Counted from the first letter of the stretch, positions 16,824-24,669 are shown. The stretch: DNA of 31,485 nt from DATAEU01 sp046735355 (GCA_046735355.1 JBKPTC010000042.1:1-31485), one strand, 5' to 3'. Notes: generated by a model from the sequence alone, not told the origin. Made by a program: numbers and translations.

Positions 16824-16893
16824 CCAGCGATCCGCGCTCGCGCACCGCACCCGTCGAGTCGACGGGCGACGGGTGTGCGTCGCCCGCGCGCGC

Positions 16894-16899
16894 TACCCT
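16894..16899 (+). promoter_or_regulatory. Leaderless-type -10 box upstream of adenine deaminase
   Basis: TACCCT lies 6 nt before the ATG at 16906, with only CCGCGC between. No ribosome binding site precedes the start, so a leaderless message is likely. Confidence 0.45.
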
Positions 16900-16905
16900 C
16901 CGCGC

Positions 16906-18633
16906 ATGGACGCGGCGGCTCGGACCCTGAGCGACAGGATCGCCGTCGCGCGCGGCGATCTGCCGGCCGACGTGGTGCTGTCCGGTGGACGCGTGCTGTC
17001 GGTCTTCACCGGCGAACTGCTCGAGGCCGACGTCGCGATCGCGGGCGGAGCCGTCGCCGGCGTGGGACGCGGCTACGCCGGCATGGAGACCGTGGACGTC
17101 TCCGGGCAGATCCTGCTTCCCGGATTCATCGACGCGCACATGCACCTCGAGTCGACCAAGCTGATGGTCGACCAGTTCGCGCGCGCGGCGCTGCCGTGGG
17201 GTACCACGACGGTCGTCCTCGACCCACACGAGATCGCCAACGTCTTCGGGCTCGACGGCGTTCGCGCCATCCTCGAGTGCGCGCGCGACGTCCCGCTCGA
17301 CGTGTTCGTCATGGTCTCGTCGTGCGTGCCGGCGAGCCCGTTCGAATCGAGCGGCGCGACGGTCACCGCGGACGACATCGCTCGCTTCCTCGCGGAGGAA
17401 ACGAGCGCGATCGGGCTCGCGGAGATGATGGACGCGCACGGCGTCGTGGCGGCGGCGGACGACGCCATCGCCAAGCTGCTCGCCGCGGGCGAGCGCCAGG
17501 TCGACGGTCACGCGCCGGGGCTCACGGGCCGCGCGCTCAACGCGTACCTCGCCGCCGGCGTCCGCAGCGACCACGAATGCACGACGCACGAGGAGGCCCT
17601 CGAGAAGCGGCGACTGGGCATGAGCATCATGATCCGCGAGGGATCGGCGGCGCGGAACCTTGAGGCGCTGCTCCCGCTGGTGCTCGAGCTCGGACCGGCC
17701 GGATGCATGCTCTGCACGGACGATCGCGAACCGGACGAGCTCCTCGACGACGGCCACGTGAACGACGTCGTCCGGAAGGCGGTCGCGCTCGACTGCCCGG
17801 CGGCCGACGCGGTGTCGATGGCGACCATCAACGCCGCCCGATACCACCGGCTCTACGACCACGGCGCCGTCGCACCGGGATACGTCGCGGACGTCGTCGC
17901 GGTCGAGGACCTCGTCTCGTTCCGCCCGACGCGGGTCTGGAAGCGCGGCCGCCTGGTCGCGAGCGACGGCGTTCCGATCGACATCTCGCGCATCCGGCCA
18001 CCCGACCGCCTCCGGAACAGCGTCCGGATCGGTTCCGTGACCGCATCGGATCTGGCCGTTCCCGCGGACGGCCGTATCCGCGTGATCGGCGTCGAGCCGG
18101 GCCAGATCCTTACACGGTCGCTCGTCGAGACGGCCCCGGTCCGGAACGGGGTCCTCGTCGCGGACCCCGATCGCGACCTCGCGAAGATCGCGGTGGTCGA
18201 ACGACACCACGGCACCGGCCGCATCGGCATCGGCTGCGTCCGCGGGTTCGGCCTCCGGCGCGGGGCGCTCGCCTCGACACACGCGCACGACGCACACAAC
18301 GTCGTCGTCGTCGGAACCGACGACGACGACATGGCGGCGGCGGTTCGCCGCCTGGCCGAGACGGGCGGAGGTCAGGTGGCGGTCGCGGGCGGCGCCGTGG
18401 TCGCCGAGGTCCGCTGCCCGATCGGTGGACTGCTGTCGGACGAGCCGGCCGAGGACGTCGCGGCGGCGGCCCGGAAGCTCGACGAGGCCGCCCGCGGCCT
18501 CGGCGTCGGCCTGCCGTCGCCCTTCATGGCGATGTCGTTCCTCGCGCTCTCCGTCGTGCCCGAGCTGAAGATCACCGACCGGGGCTACGTCGACGTGCGG
18601 CGGTTCGAGCTGGTTCCGCTCGCCGCCGACTGA
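16906..18633 (+). CDS. ade: Adenine deaminase
   Basis: This 575-residue amidohydrolase converts adenine to hypoxanthine and ammonia in purine salvage and catabolism. The metal-binding GFIDAHMHLEST is at about residues 76-87. Further family landmarks are LDPHEIANVFG, AEMMDAHGV, DGHAPGLTGRALNAYLAAG, SDHECTTHEEAL, MIREGSAARN and LCTDDREPDEL. The C-terminal adenine-deaminase domain includes HAHDAHNVVVVG and FLALSVVPELKI. The length is normal for the family. No Shine-Dalgarno sequence is seen; the start is set by the leaderless-type promoter and by the conserved N-terminus. It ends 13 bp from the convergent transketolase gene. XdhC at the window end also belongs to purine metabolism in many bacteria, but the genes are 12 kb apart. 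Confidence 0.93.
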   Translation: MDAAARTLSDRIAVARGDLPADVVLSGGRVLSVFTGELLEADVAIAGGAVAGVGRGYAGMETVDVSGQILLPGFIDAHMHLESTKLMVDQFARAALPWGTTTVVLDPHEIANVFGLDGVRAILECARDVPLDVFVMVSSCVPASPFESSGATVTADDIARFLAEETSAIGLAEMMDAHGVVAAADDAIAKLLAAGERQVDGHAPGLTGRALNAYLAAGVRSDHECTTHEEALEKRRLGMSIMIREGSAARNLEALLPLVLELGPAGCMLCTDDREPDELLDDGHVNDVVRKAVALDCPAADAVSMATINAARYHRLYDHGAVAPGYVADVVAVEDLVSFRPTRVWKRGRLVASDGVPIDISRIRPPDRLRNSVRIGSVTASDLAVPADGRIRVIGVEPGQILTRSLVETAPVRNGVLVADPDRDLAKIAVVERHHGTGRIGIGCVRGFGLRRGALASTHAHDAHNVVVVGTDDDDMAAAVRRLAETGGGQVAVAGGAVVAEVRCPIGGLLSDEPAEDVAAAARKLDEAARGLGVGLPSPFMAMSFLALSVVPELKITDRGYVDVRRFELVPLAAD

Positions 18634-18646
18634 CCGCGCGGAACGG

Positions 18647-20479
18647 TCAGCGGCCGAGCTCGGCCCGGACGCGCTCGGCGATCCGGCCCGCCGAGATCCC
18701 GGCCCACTCCCGCAGCTCCTCCGGCGACCCGGAGGTAGGCATCTGCGTGAGGCCGATCTTGACGACCCGCCCGCCGAGCTCGCCGCCCGAGGCGATCGCG
18801 TCGAGCACCGCGTCGCCGAGGCCACCCTCGATCCAGTGATCCTCGACGACGACGAGCAGGCCGGTCTCGCGGAGTGCGCCGCGAACCGCGTCCGCGTCCA
18901 CCGGCTTGACCGAGTAGCAATCGATCACGCGCGCCGGGATCCCGTCGCCCGCGAGCGCGTCGGCGGCGGCGATGCACTCGTGGACGGTGATGCCGGCACC
19001 GACCAGCGAGACTCGGTCGTCGTCGCTCCGCGCGATCGTCTTGCTTCCGCCGACGGGGAACTCCTCGTCCGGCCCGTACAGCGCGTTGGTCTTCTCGCGT
19101 GTCGTGCGCAGGTACGACACGCCCTCGAGATCCGCCATCCGGGCCGTCAGCTTCGCGGTGCTGTTGCCGTCCGAGGGATACAGCACCGTCGAGCCGTGGA
19201 CCGCGCGGAACATCGCGAGGTCCTCCAGGGCCATCTGCGACGGCCCGTCCTCGCCGATCGAGACGCCCGCGTGCGAGCCGCACAACCGGATGTCGGCGCG
19301 GCTGATCGCCGCCATGCGGACGAAGTCGTACGCCCTCGACAGGAACGCGCCGAACGTTGCAGCGAACGGAACCTTGCCGAGCACCTGCATGCCGACGGCC
19401 GCACCGACCATCGCCTGCTCGGCGATGAACATCTCGATGAACCGGTCGGGCGCGACGACGGCGAGATCCTCGGTGTACGTCGAGTTCGCGACCTCGCCGT
19501 CGAGCGCGACGACATCGGTTCGCGCCGCGCCGAGCGCGCGAAGGGCGTCGCCGAACGCCTTCCGGGTGGCGATCGCCTCCTCGTACCGAGGCAGATCGAG
19601 CTGGCCGCGTGTCGGCTCGGGCGCCGACCACGGCTCCGGCTTCGGCGGGGTGAACGTGATGTGGCGCTCGCCCCCCAGCTCCTCGATCGCCTTGCGCGCG
19701 TCGTCCTCGGACAGCGCCTTTCCGTGCCAGCCCTCCTTGTTCTGGAGGAACGAGACACCGTGGCCCTTGTCCGTCCGGGCGACGACGAAGGTCGGCCGAT
19801 CCGTCTCCTCGGCGCGGCGGTACGCGCGATCGATCGCCTCGACGTCGTGACCGTCGACCTCGAACGCCTCCCAGCCGAACGCGCGCGCTCGCTCGAGATA
19901 CGCCTCGCCGTTCCACTCGAGCATCGTCGGGCCTCGCTGGCCGAGGCGGTTCATGTCGAGGATCGCCTTGAGGTTGGTGACGTTGTGGAACGAGGCGTTC
20001 TCCATCGCCTCCCAGACCGATCCCTCCGCCACCTCGGAGTCGCCGAGCAGCACCCACACGCGCGCCGGGCTGTCGTCGAGCCGCATCGCCAGCGCCATCC
20101 CGAGGCCGATGGGAAGCCCCTGACCGAGCGAGCCGGTCGCGACGTCGATCCACGGCATCTCGGGAAGCGGAACCGGATGGCCCTCGACCGCGCTGCCGAA
20201 CCGGCGGAACGTCATCAGCTGCTCGTCGGAGATCGCGCCGGCGGCCTTCAGCACCGAGAACATGAGCGGCGAGGCGTGACCCTTCGACAGGACGAATCGG
20301 TCATTCGCCGGATTCCTCGGATCGCCGATGTCGTAGCGAAGGTGATCGGCCCACAGCACGGCCAGCAGGTGGGCCGCGGACATCGACGACGTCGGGTGCC
20401 CCGACGAGGCGGCGGTCGACGACCGGATCGAATCGACGGCGAGCTGGGCGGCCAGCTCGTTCCACTCCGCCCTGTCCAT
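18647..20479 (-). CDS. tkt: Transketolase (short, metazoan-like form)
   Basis: The 610-residue enzyme moves two-carbon units between sugar phosphates in the pentose phosphate and related cycles, using thiamine diphosphate. Both halves are in one chain: the cofactor domain (SGHPTSSMSAAHLLAVLW, SKGHASP, GSLGQGLPIGLGMAL, ILDMNRLGQRG) and the pyrimidine domain (EQAMVGAAVGMQVLGKVPF, DGPSQMALEDLA), then the C-terminal domain. The usual GDG of the cofactor motif reads GDSEVAEGSVWEA. At 610 residues and with the INRLGQ-like segment, it resembles animal TKT more than the 660-residue E. coli TktA. The ATG at 20479 has GGAGG 4 nt upstream. Its stop is 13 bp from that of the convergent ade gene. Confidence 0.93.
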   Translation of the reverse strand: MDRAEWNELAAQLAVDSIRSSTAASSGHPTSSMSAAHLLAVLWADHLRYDIGDPRNPANDRFVLSKGHASPLMFSVLKAAGAISDEQLMTFRRFGSAVEGHPVPLPEMPWIDVATGSLGQGLPIGLGMALAMRLDDSPARVWVLLGDSEVAEGSVWEAMENASFHNVTNLKAILDMNRLGQRGPTMLEWNGEAYLERARAFGWEAFEVDGHDVEAIDRAYRRAEETDRPTFVVARTDKGHGVSFLQNKEGWHGKALSEDDARKAIEELGGERHITFTPPKPEPWSAPEPTRGQLDLPRYEEAIATRKAFGDALRALGAARTDVVALDGEVANSTYTEDLAVVAPDRFIEMFIAEQAMVGAAVGMQVLGKVPFAATFGAFLSRAYDFVRMAAISRADIRLCGSHAGVSIGEDGPSQMALEDLAMFRAVHGSTVLYPSDGNSTAKLTARMADLEGVSYLRTTREKTNALYGPDEEFPVGGSKTIARSDDDRVSLVGAGITVHECIAAADALAGDGIPARVIDCYSVKPVDADAVRGALRETGLLVVVEDHWIEGGLGDAVLDAIASGGELGGRVVKIGLTQMPTSGSPEELREWAGISAGRIAERVRAELGR

Positions 20480-20510
20480 GGTGCCTCCTCCGTGCCGGAT
20501 CGGTCCGGAA

Positions 20511-20516
20511 ATCGTA
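20511..20516 (-). promoter_or_regulatory. -10 box of the transketolase gene
   Basis: On the minus strand TACGAT is 31 nt before the tkt ATG, with TTTGCG a short way upstream. The predicted leader of about 25 nt carries the GGAGGAGG ribosome binding site. Confidence 0.35.
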
Positions 20517-20545
20517 GGCGCAAACGACGGACGACCGGCGGGCCG

Positions 20546-20818
20546 TCAGCCGGCGTCGGGCGCCGGCGGCCGGAAGCCGCCCTCGTACGATGACTTGCGC
20601 TCGCGGTAGTCCACGTCCTCCGGCGGCCGGACCTCGTCCTCGCGGCGGTCCTGCGCGCGTTCGGGGTCCGGGAGCGGCGCCTCGGCCGGCGCGGCGACGG
20701 GGCGGTCGAGCGTTCGATCCCTCGTGACATCCGCGCCGCACCGCGGACACCGCTCGTCGTCCTCGGCGAGCATCGCCCCGCAGACGGGGCAGGCGTCCCG
20801 GATCGCGTCCTCGGCCAT
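20546..20818 (-). CDS. Small double zinc-ribbon protein
   Basis: The 90-residue product has CPVCG and CPRCG twelve residues apart near the N-terminus (residues 9-25), forming a four-cysteine zinc ribbon. The rest is a charged, probably disordered tail rich in Pro, Asp and Arg, ending in a YRERKSSYEGGFRPPAP segment. Zinc ribbons of this kind bind proteins or nucleic acids; the role is unknown. The ATG at 20818 is preceded by TACCCG at 7 nt, a near match to the local leaderless promoter pattern. It lies 66 bp upstream of tkt on the same strand and may share its message. Confidence 0.72.
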   Translation of the reverse strand: MAEDAIRDACPVCGAMLAEDDERCPRCGADVTRDRTLDRPVAAPAEAPLPDPERAQDRREDEVRPPEDVDYRERKSSYEGGFRPPAPDAG

Positions 20819-20881
20819 CGAACGTCGGGTACCCACCGCCGACGGCCTGCAACCCGCCGGCGTCGGCGCAGGCCTCGCTGG

Positions 20882-20887
20882 TAGCCT
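20882..20887 (+). promoter_or_regulatory. Leaderless-type -10 box upstream of the RGG-tailed protein
   Basis: TAGCCT lies 7 nt before the ATG at 20895, separated by GGGGCGC. No separate ribosome binding site with normal spacing is present. Confidence 0.45.
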
Positions 20888-20894
20888 GGGGCGC

Positions 20895-21200
20895 ATGGCC
20901 GACTTCAAAGAGGTCCGCGTCGAGCGCCTGTACGTGAAGGTGCCCAACACGGACAAGCTGCGCAAGACCTCGGCCGGTCGGCACAAGCACCTGCTCGCGG
21001 CCGGGTGGCGGGAGGTCGATCGGAAGAACGACATCGACCACATCGCCGTCCGCTACGAGCGTGCCGGCCTCACGCCGCTCAAGCTCCGCCTGCCGCGCCC
21101 CGACACGGAGGCGCAGCGGATGGACCGGCGCGGCGGCCGCGGAGGTCCGCGCGGAGGTCCTGGTGGGCCGGGCGGCCGGGGACGCGGCCGCGGACGCTGA
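20895..21200 (+). CDS. Small basic protein with RGG-rich tail
   Basis: The 101-residue product has a compact N-terminal part of about 72 residues (FKEVRVERLYVKVPNTDKL, then KHLLAAGWREVDRKNDIDHI) that I cannot assign to a family. The last 30 or so residues are almost only Arg and Gly with some Pro (RRGGRGGPRGG and repeats). RGG tails in other proteins bind RNA or promote condensates, so an RNA-linked role is a reasonable guess. It sits tail to tail with a cold-shock gene across a shared terminator. The start follows a TAGCCT box by 7 nt, and the longer upstream frame crosses the zinc-ribbon gene and is rejected. Confidence 0.72.
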   Translation: MADFKEVRVERLYVKVPNTDKLRKTSAGRHKHLLAAGWREVDRKNDIDHIAVRYERAGLTPLKLRLPRPDTEAQRMDRRGGRGGPRGGPGGPGGRGRGRGR

Positions 21201-21230
21201 CCCGACGATCCACGTCACGTCCGAACGTGA

Positions 21231-21258
21231 AGAGGGACCCGCCGAAGCGGGTCCCTCT
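21231..21258. terminator. Strong bidirectional intrinsic terminator
   Basis: A perfect 12-bp stem (AGAGGGACCCGC at 21231-21242, its complement at 21247-21258) closes a 4-nt loop. On the plus strand it is followed by TTCGTTT, ending the RGG-protein transcript. On the minus strand the loop reads TTCG closed by C-G, the very stable UUCG tetraloop, 26 nt beyond the cold-shock stop. It is the clearest terminator in the window. Confidence 0.88.
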
Positions 21259-21283
21259 TTCGTTTCCGGATCTCCGAAGTGAC

Positions 21284-21483
21284 TCAGACGAAGCGAACGT
21301 TGGCCGCCTGCGGACCCTTCTGACCTGCGTCACCTCGAACTCGACCTGCTGGCCCTCTTCGAGGTTGCGGTACCCCTCGCCGCTGATCGCGCTGAAGTGC
21401 ACGAAGACGTCGGGGCCACCCTCCTGGGAGATGAAGCCGTAGCCCTTCTCGGGGCTGAACCACTTCACGACACCTCTTGCCAC
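21284..21483 (-). CDS. csp: Cold-shock protein (CspA family), with an apparent one-base frameshift near the 3' end
   Basis: The gene encodes a cold-shock-domain RNA chaperone: residues 1-53 give VVKWFSPEKGYGFISQ (RNP1-like KGYGFI) and DVFVHFSAI (RNP2-like VFVHF), then EGQQVEFEVTQ. The expected end, GQKGPQAANVRFV, is present but in another frame. One base is missing near 21324: the minus strand reads ACG CAG GTC AGA where ACG CAG GGT CAG is expected. As written, translation would run on to 21079 with an unrelated Arg-rich tail, overlapping the convergent gene. The start is GTG at 21483 with GGAGG 9 nt upstream. A sequencing or assembly error is as likely as a true mutation. An intact gene would encode about 66 residues. 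Confidence 0.85.
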
Positions 21484-21540
21484 GAGCGATCCCTCCTTTC
21501 TGTGGCACCGCACGGGTCGGGGAAGCCGCCCGCCGGGCCG

Positions 21541-21560
21541 CCGGTCGCCGCGGCGACCGG
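21541..21560. repeat. Perfect 20-bp palindrome in the cold-shock gene leader
   Basis: CCGGTCGCCG is followed directly by its exact reverse complement, CGGCGACCGG. It lies 58 bp upstream of the cold-shock start codon and downstream of the predicted -10 box. In RNA it would give a very stable hairpin with a small loop; as DNA it could be a symmetrical protein-binding site. Confidence 0.85.
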
Positions 21561-21611
21561 GAGGGAACTGCTCGCGTTGCCAGTGGAACCGATGCTGCAT
21601 CCTCGCGCGGG

Positions 21612-21617
21612 AGGCTA
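21612..21617 (-). promoter_or_regulatory. -10 box of the cold-shock gene
   Basis: On the minus strand TAGCCT lies 128 nt before the cold-shock GTG. A start about 7 nt downstream would give a leader of about 120 nt that includes the 20-bp palindrome. No -35 box is obvious. Confidence 0.35.
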
Positions 21618-21854
21618 CCACCTGCTCGAACACGCGGGATGTGCGGAGAGCGAGGGCGACGCTGCCGAAGATCGTTCGGAAAACGGGCTGGCCGGCCGCA
21701 CGAACGCACTGGTACCATCCGTTCCGGGAGCAGTTCTTTCGTTTCTCGGCGGTCGACGCCGCGCAAGGGCTCGACGGACATCGAGCCGGCGCCGAGCGGC
21801 CGCGACCGGCCGCATCGCGGCCGCACCTGAGCATCCACCAGAGGGAGGTCGGGC

Positions 21855-23282
21855 GTGAGCGATCGGGTCGGAGGGGACCAGCAGGTCGACAAGAAGTCGT
21901 TGCGACCCAAGCGCGAGTTCGGACGTGCGCACGCCGCCGAGCAGCCGTTCGAGTATCCGCAGGCGCGCGCCTTCGTCGAGCCCGACTGGCGCCGTCTTCC
22001 GGGATATCGGGAGGCCACGACGGAGGAGTGGGAGAGCGCGCAGTGGCAGCGCGCCCACACCGTCAAGAACCTCGTCGAATTCAAGCGCGTGCTCGGTGAC
22101 TTCCTCGACGACGAGCTGTACGCCGACATCGAGCGCGATCAGCAGGAGCGCGCGACGATGTCGATGCTGATCCCGCCGCAGATGATCAACACGATGCAGG
22201 AGCGGGACCTCCACAACGACCCGGTCCGCCGCTACATGGCCCCGATGTACAGCGAGCGCGAGAAGGAGTTCCCGAGCCACCCGATGGCCTCGCGCGACTC
22301 ACTGCACGAGTCCGACATGTGGGCGGTCGAGGGGCTCACGCATCGCTATCCGACCAAGGTCCTGGCCGAGCTCATCCCGACGTGCCCGCAGTACTGCGGG
22401 CACTGCACGCGGATGGACCTCGTGGGCAACGACACGCTCCAGATCGTGAAGTACAAGTTCGAGATCAAGCAGAACGACCGGTGGGAGGCGATGCTCGACT
22501 ACCTGCGGCGCACGCCGTCCGTCCGCGACGTCGTCGTGTCGGGCGGCGACATGGCCAACGTGCCGATCGCTCGGCTGCAGGACTTCGTCTTCAAGCTCCT
22601 CGACATCGAGAACATCCGCGACATCCGCATCGCGACCAAGGGCCTGATGGGCATCCCCCAGCACTTCCTCCAGGACGATGTCCGCGCCGGCTACGAGGCC
22701 ATGGCAGCCAAGGCGAACGCCCGCGGCGTCGACATCGCGATCCACACGCACGTCAACAACGCCAACCAGCTGACGCCGCTCGTCGCGAAGGCGGTCCGCT
22801 ACCTGCTCGACGCGGGGTTCCGCGACGTCCGCAACCAAGGCGTGCTGCTACGCGGCGTGAACACGACGCCCAACCAGCTGCTCGACCTGTGCTTCACGCT
22901 GCTCGACCACGCCAAGATCATGCCGTACTACTTCTACATCTGCGACATGATCCCGAACGCCGAGCACTGGCGAACCGCCGTCTGGGAGGTGCAGGAGCTG
23001 CAGTTCGCGATCATGGGCTACCTGCCCGGGTTCGCGACGCCGCGGATGGTGGTCGACGTCCCGTTCGTCGGGAAGCGGTGGGCGCACATGCTGAGCCGGT
23101 ACGACCGCGAGAAGGGCATCTCGTACTGGAAGAAGAACTACAGGACCGGCATCGAGTACGACGACCCCGAGGCGCTCGAGCGCGAGCACGAGTACTACGA
23201 CCCGATCTACACGCTTCCCGAGGAGGGCCAGGAGTACTGGCGTCGGCTCGGCCACCGCGAGCGCGAGCTGCAGCCGGTCTGA
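21855..23282 (+). CDS. KamA-family radical SAM aminomutase (lysine 2,3-aminomutase-like)
   Basis: This 475-residue enzyme belongs to the PLP-dependent radical-SAM aminomutases, which shift an amino group from C2 to C3 of an amino acid (L-lysine to beta-lysine in the best-known case). The iron-sulphur motif is C177-x3-C181-x2-C184 in TCPQYCGHCTR, with R186 at the substrate-carboxylate position. SGGD (229-232) is the SAM-binding segment. D364 (YICDM) and D401 (VVD) match the aspartates that hold the lysine side-chain amine in lysine 2,3-aminomutase. The usual PGGGGK loop is replaced by PFVGK, so the PLP lysine is probably K407, one residue closer. The GTG start has GGGAGG upstream. Substrate is unproven, and no beta-lysine acetyltransferase gene is adjacent. 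Confidence 0.87.
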   Translation: MSDRVGGDQQVDKKSLRPKREFGRAHAAEQPFEYPQARAFVEPDWRRLPGYREATTEEWESAQWQRAHTVKNLVEFKRVLGDFLDDELYADIERDQQERATMSMLIPPQMINTMQERDLHNDPVRRYMAPMYSEREKEFPSHPMASRDSLHESDMWAVEGLTHRYPTKVLAELIPTCPQYCGHCTRMDLVGNDTLQIVKYKFEIKQNDRWEAMLDYLRRTPSVRDVVVSGGDMANVPIARLQDFVFKLLDIENIRDIRIATKGLMGIPQHFLQDDVRAGYEAMAAKANARGVDIAIHTHVNNANQLTPLVAKAVRYLLDAGFRDVRNQGVLLRGVNTTPNQLLDLCFTLLDHAKIMPYYFYICDMIPNAEHWRTAVWEVQELQFAIMGYLPGFATPRMVVDVPFVGKRWAHMLSRYDREKGISYWKKNYRTGIEYDDPEALEREHEYYDPIYTLPEEGQEYWRRLGHRERELQPV

Positions 23283-23288
23283 CCGCCG

Positions 23289-24527
23289 CTAGGACTGCGT
23301 GACCTCGTCGAAGAGGTCGAAGTACGTCTGGATCTCGTCCTCGGAGAAGTTCTTGTACTCGTACAGGTTGGCCTCGGCGGGATCGTCGGGCGGGAACAGC
23401 AGCGGGCTCGTCGAGAGCGTCTCGTAGTACTCCTTCGTCGCGCCCTTCGCGTTGTCCGCCTTCTGCTTCATCAGGTCCTGCACGCCGGCGACCGGCGTCA
23501 TGTACAGCACCCAGTCCGTCACCTGCACGGCGATGTCGGGCTCGTAGAAGAAGTCCATGAACCGGTGCGCGTCGGCGGGGTGCTCGGCGCCCGTCGGGAT
23601 GAAGTCCGCGCTCGCCCAGATGATCCCGCCCGAGTCCGGGACGACGAACTCGAGACCGGGCGCGCCGCCCAGGTACTTCCAGTAGAAGACGTCGCCCGAC
23701 CAGGCCATCGACGCCCACGTGTCCTTGCTGACGAGCGCGTCGATGTAGTCCTGCCCGTAGTACTTGCGCACGATGCCGGTGTCGCGCTGCTCGAGTAGCT
23801 TGTCCTTGGCCTTCGTCGCTTCGTCGACCGTCGCGGTCTGCGGGTCGACGCCGAGCATCAGCAGGGTGAGCGTCATCGTGTCGACCATCTCGGTCAGCAT
23901 CCCGACGTGGCCCGCCAGCTTGGGGTTCCACAGGTCGGAGAAGCTCGTGATCTTGCCGCCGACGAGGTCGGGGTAGTACGCGATCCCGGTGACGCCGCCC
24001 TGCCACGGAACGCTGCGCGCGTTGTTCGGGTCGTAGACCGGGTCGCGGAACGCCGGAAGCATGTTCTGCGTCGCGGTCGGCAGCGCGTCCCAATGGAGCG
24101 GCTCGGTGAAGCCGCCACGGTTCATCCGGTTGATGACCCAGTCGGCGAGACAGATCACGTCCCAGCCGGTGCTCTGGCCGGCGTTCAGCTGCGGGTACAG
24201 CTTGGCGAAGAACTCCTGGTTGTCGTTGATGATCTCTCGGTAGTCGACCGTGCTGTCGTAGCGCTGCTCGTAGGCCTCGAGCGTCGGGCGGTGGCCGCCC
24301 TTCGCGCGGTCGATGTACAGCGGCCACTGCGCGATCGAGACCGTGTTCGCGAACGGCGGCAGCGTGGCGCTCGCCCGCGCGGACGACGATGAACCCGCGG
24401 CCGATCCCGACGATCCGTTCGAGCAGGCGGCCAGGAACGCCGCCATCCCGGCGCCGAGCGCGCCTCGACCCGTCCAGCGGAACAGGTCTCGACGCGTGAG
24501 CGGCCGGTCGAGCGGCGAGGACTCCAT
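23289..24527 (-). CDS. potD: Polyamine-type ABC transporter substrate-binding lipoprotein (PotD-like), Tat-exported
   Basis: The 412-residue protein starts with a Tat signal (LTRRDLFRW, then a hydrophobic stretch) ending in LAACSNG, so it should be folded in the cytoplasm, exported by Tat and lipid-anchored at the cysteine. The mature domain fits the PotD/PotF class: FANTVSIAQWPLYID, YEQRYDSTVDYREIINDNQEFFAKLYPQL, GWDVICLADWVINRM, ADAHRFMDFFYEPDIAVQV and YMTPV are typical. It should deliver a polyamine or related cation to membrane permeases, perhaps those at the start of the window 21 kb away. I prefer the ATG at 24527, which has GGAG 6 nt upstream; the frame extends to 24566. Its stop is 6 bp from that of kamA. 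Confidence 0.88.
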   Translation of the reverse strand: MESSPLDRPLTRRDLFRWTGRGALGAGMAAFLAACSNGSSGSAAGSSSSARASATLPPFANTVSIAQWPLYIDRAKGGHRPTLEAYEQRYDSTVDYREIINDNQEFFAKLYPQLNAGQSTGWDVICLADWVINRMNRGGFTEPLHWDALPTATQNMLPAFRDPVYDPNNARSVPWQGGVTGIAYYPDLVGGKITSFSDLWNPKLAGHVGMLTEMVDTMTLTLLMLGVDPQTATVDEATKAKDKLLEQRDTGIVRKYYGQDYIDALVSKDTWASMAWSGDVFYWKYLGGAPGLEFVVPDSGGIIWASADFIPTGAEHPADAHRFMDFFYEPDIAVQVTDWVLYMTPVAGVQDLMKQKADNAKGATKEYYETLSTSPLLFPPDDPAEANLYEYKNFSEDEIQTYFDLFDEVTQS

Positions 24528-24669
24528 CCAGCGCTCCAGCGATCCGAGCCTCACGTGACCCCCCATCCTCGACGCGAAGCGGACGATGCGGCCGGCCGGA
24601 CGCGGGCGCCCGCCGTCGGCACGAAGCCTATAGCAGGCTTGCCGCGCAAACGCCCGCGCGCCGCTCGGC

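Larger units (their letters stand above)
21484..21854. other. Intergenic region: cold-shock leader and kamA upstream region
   Basis: This 371-bp space has no convincing gene; frames crossing it are antisense-like and biased to Arg and Ala. The left third appears to be the long leader of the cold-shock gene and contains a 20-bp palindrome. The right end holds three GGCCGC elements (21796-21803, 21807-21813, 21817-21824) that can form alternative hairpins, then the GGGAGG ribosome binding site of kamA. No clear kamA promoter was found. Confidence 0.55.

Noticed and set aside
21079..21483. 135-residue read-through form of the cold-shock protein
   Set aside because: The added tail is a shadow of the convergent RGG-protein gene, and the normal ending exists in the neighbouring frame.
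21796..21824. Three GGCCGC elements upstream of kamA as a possible riboswitch or operator
   Set aside because: Such strings are common at this base composition, and no known structure or conserved core is visible.
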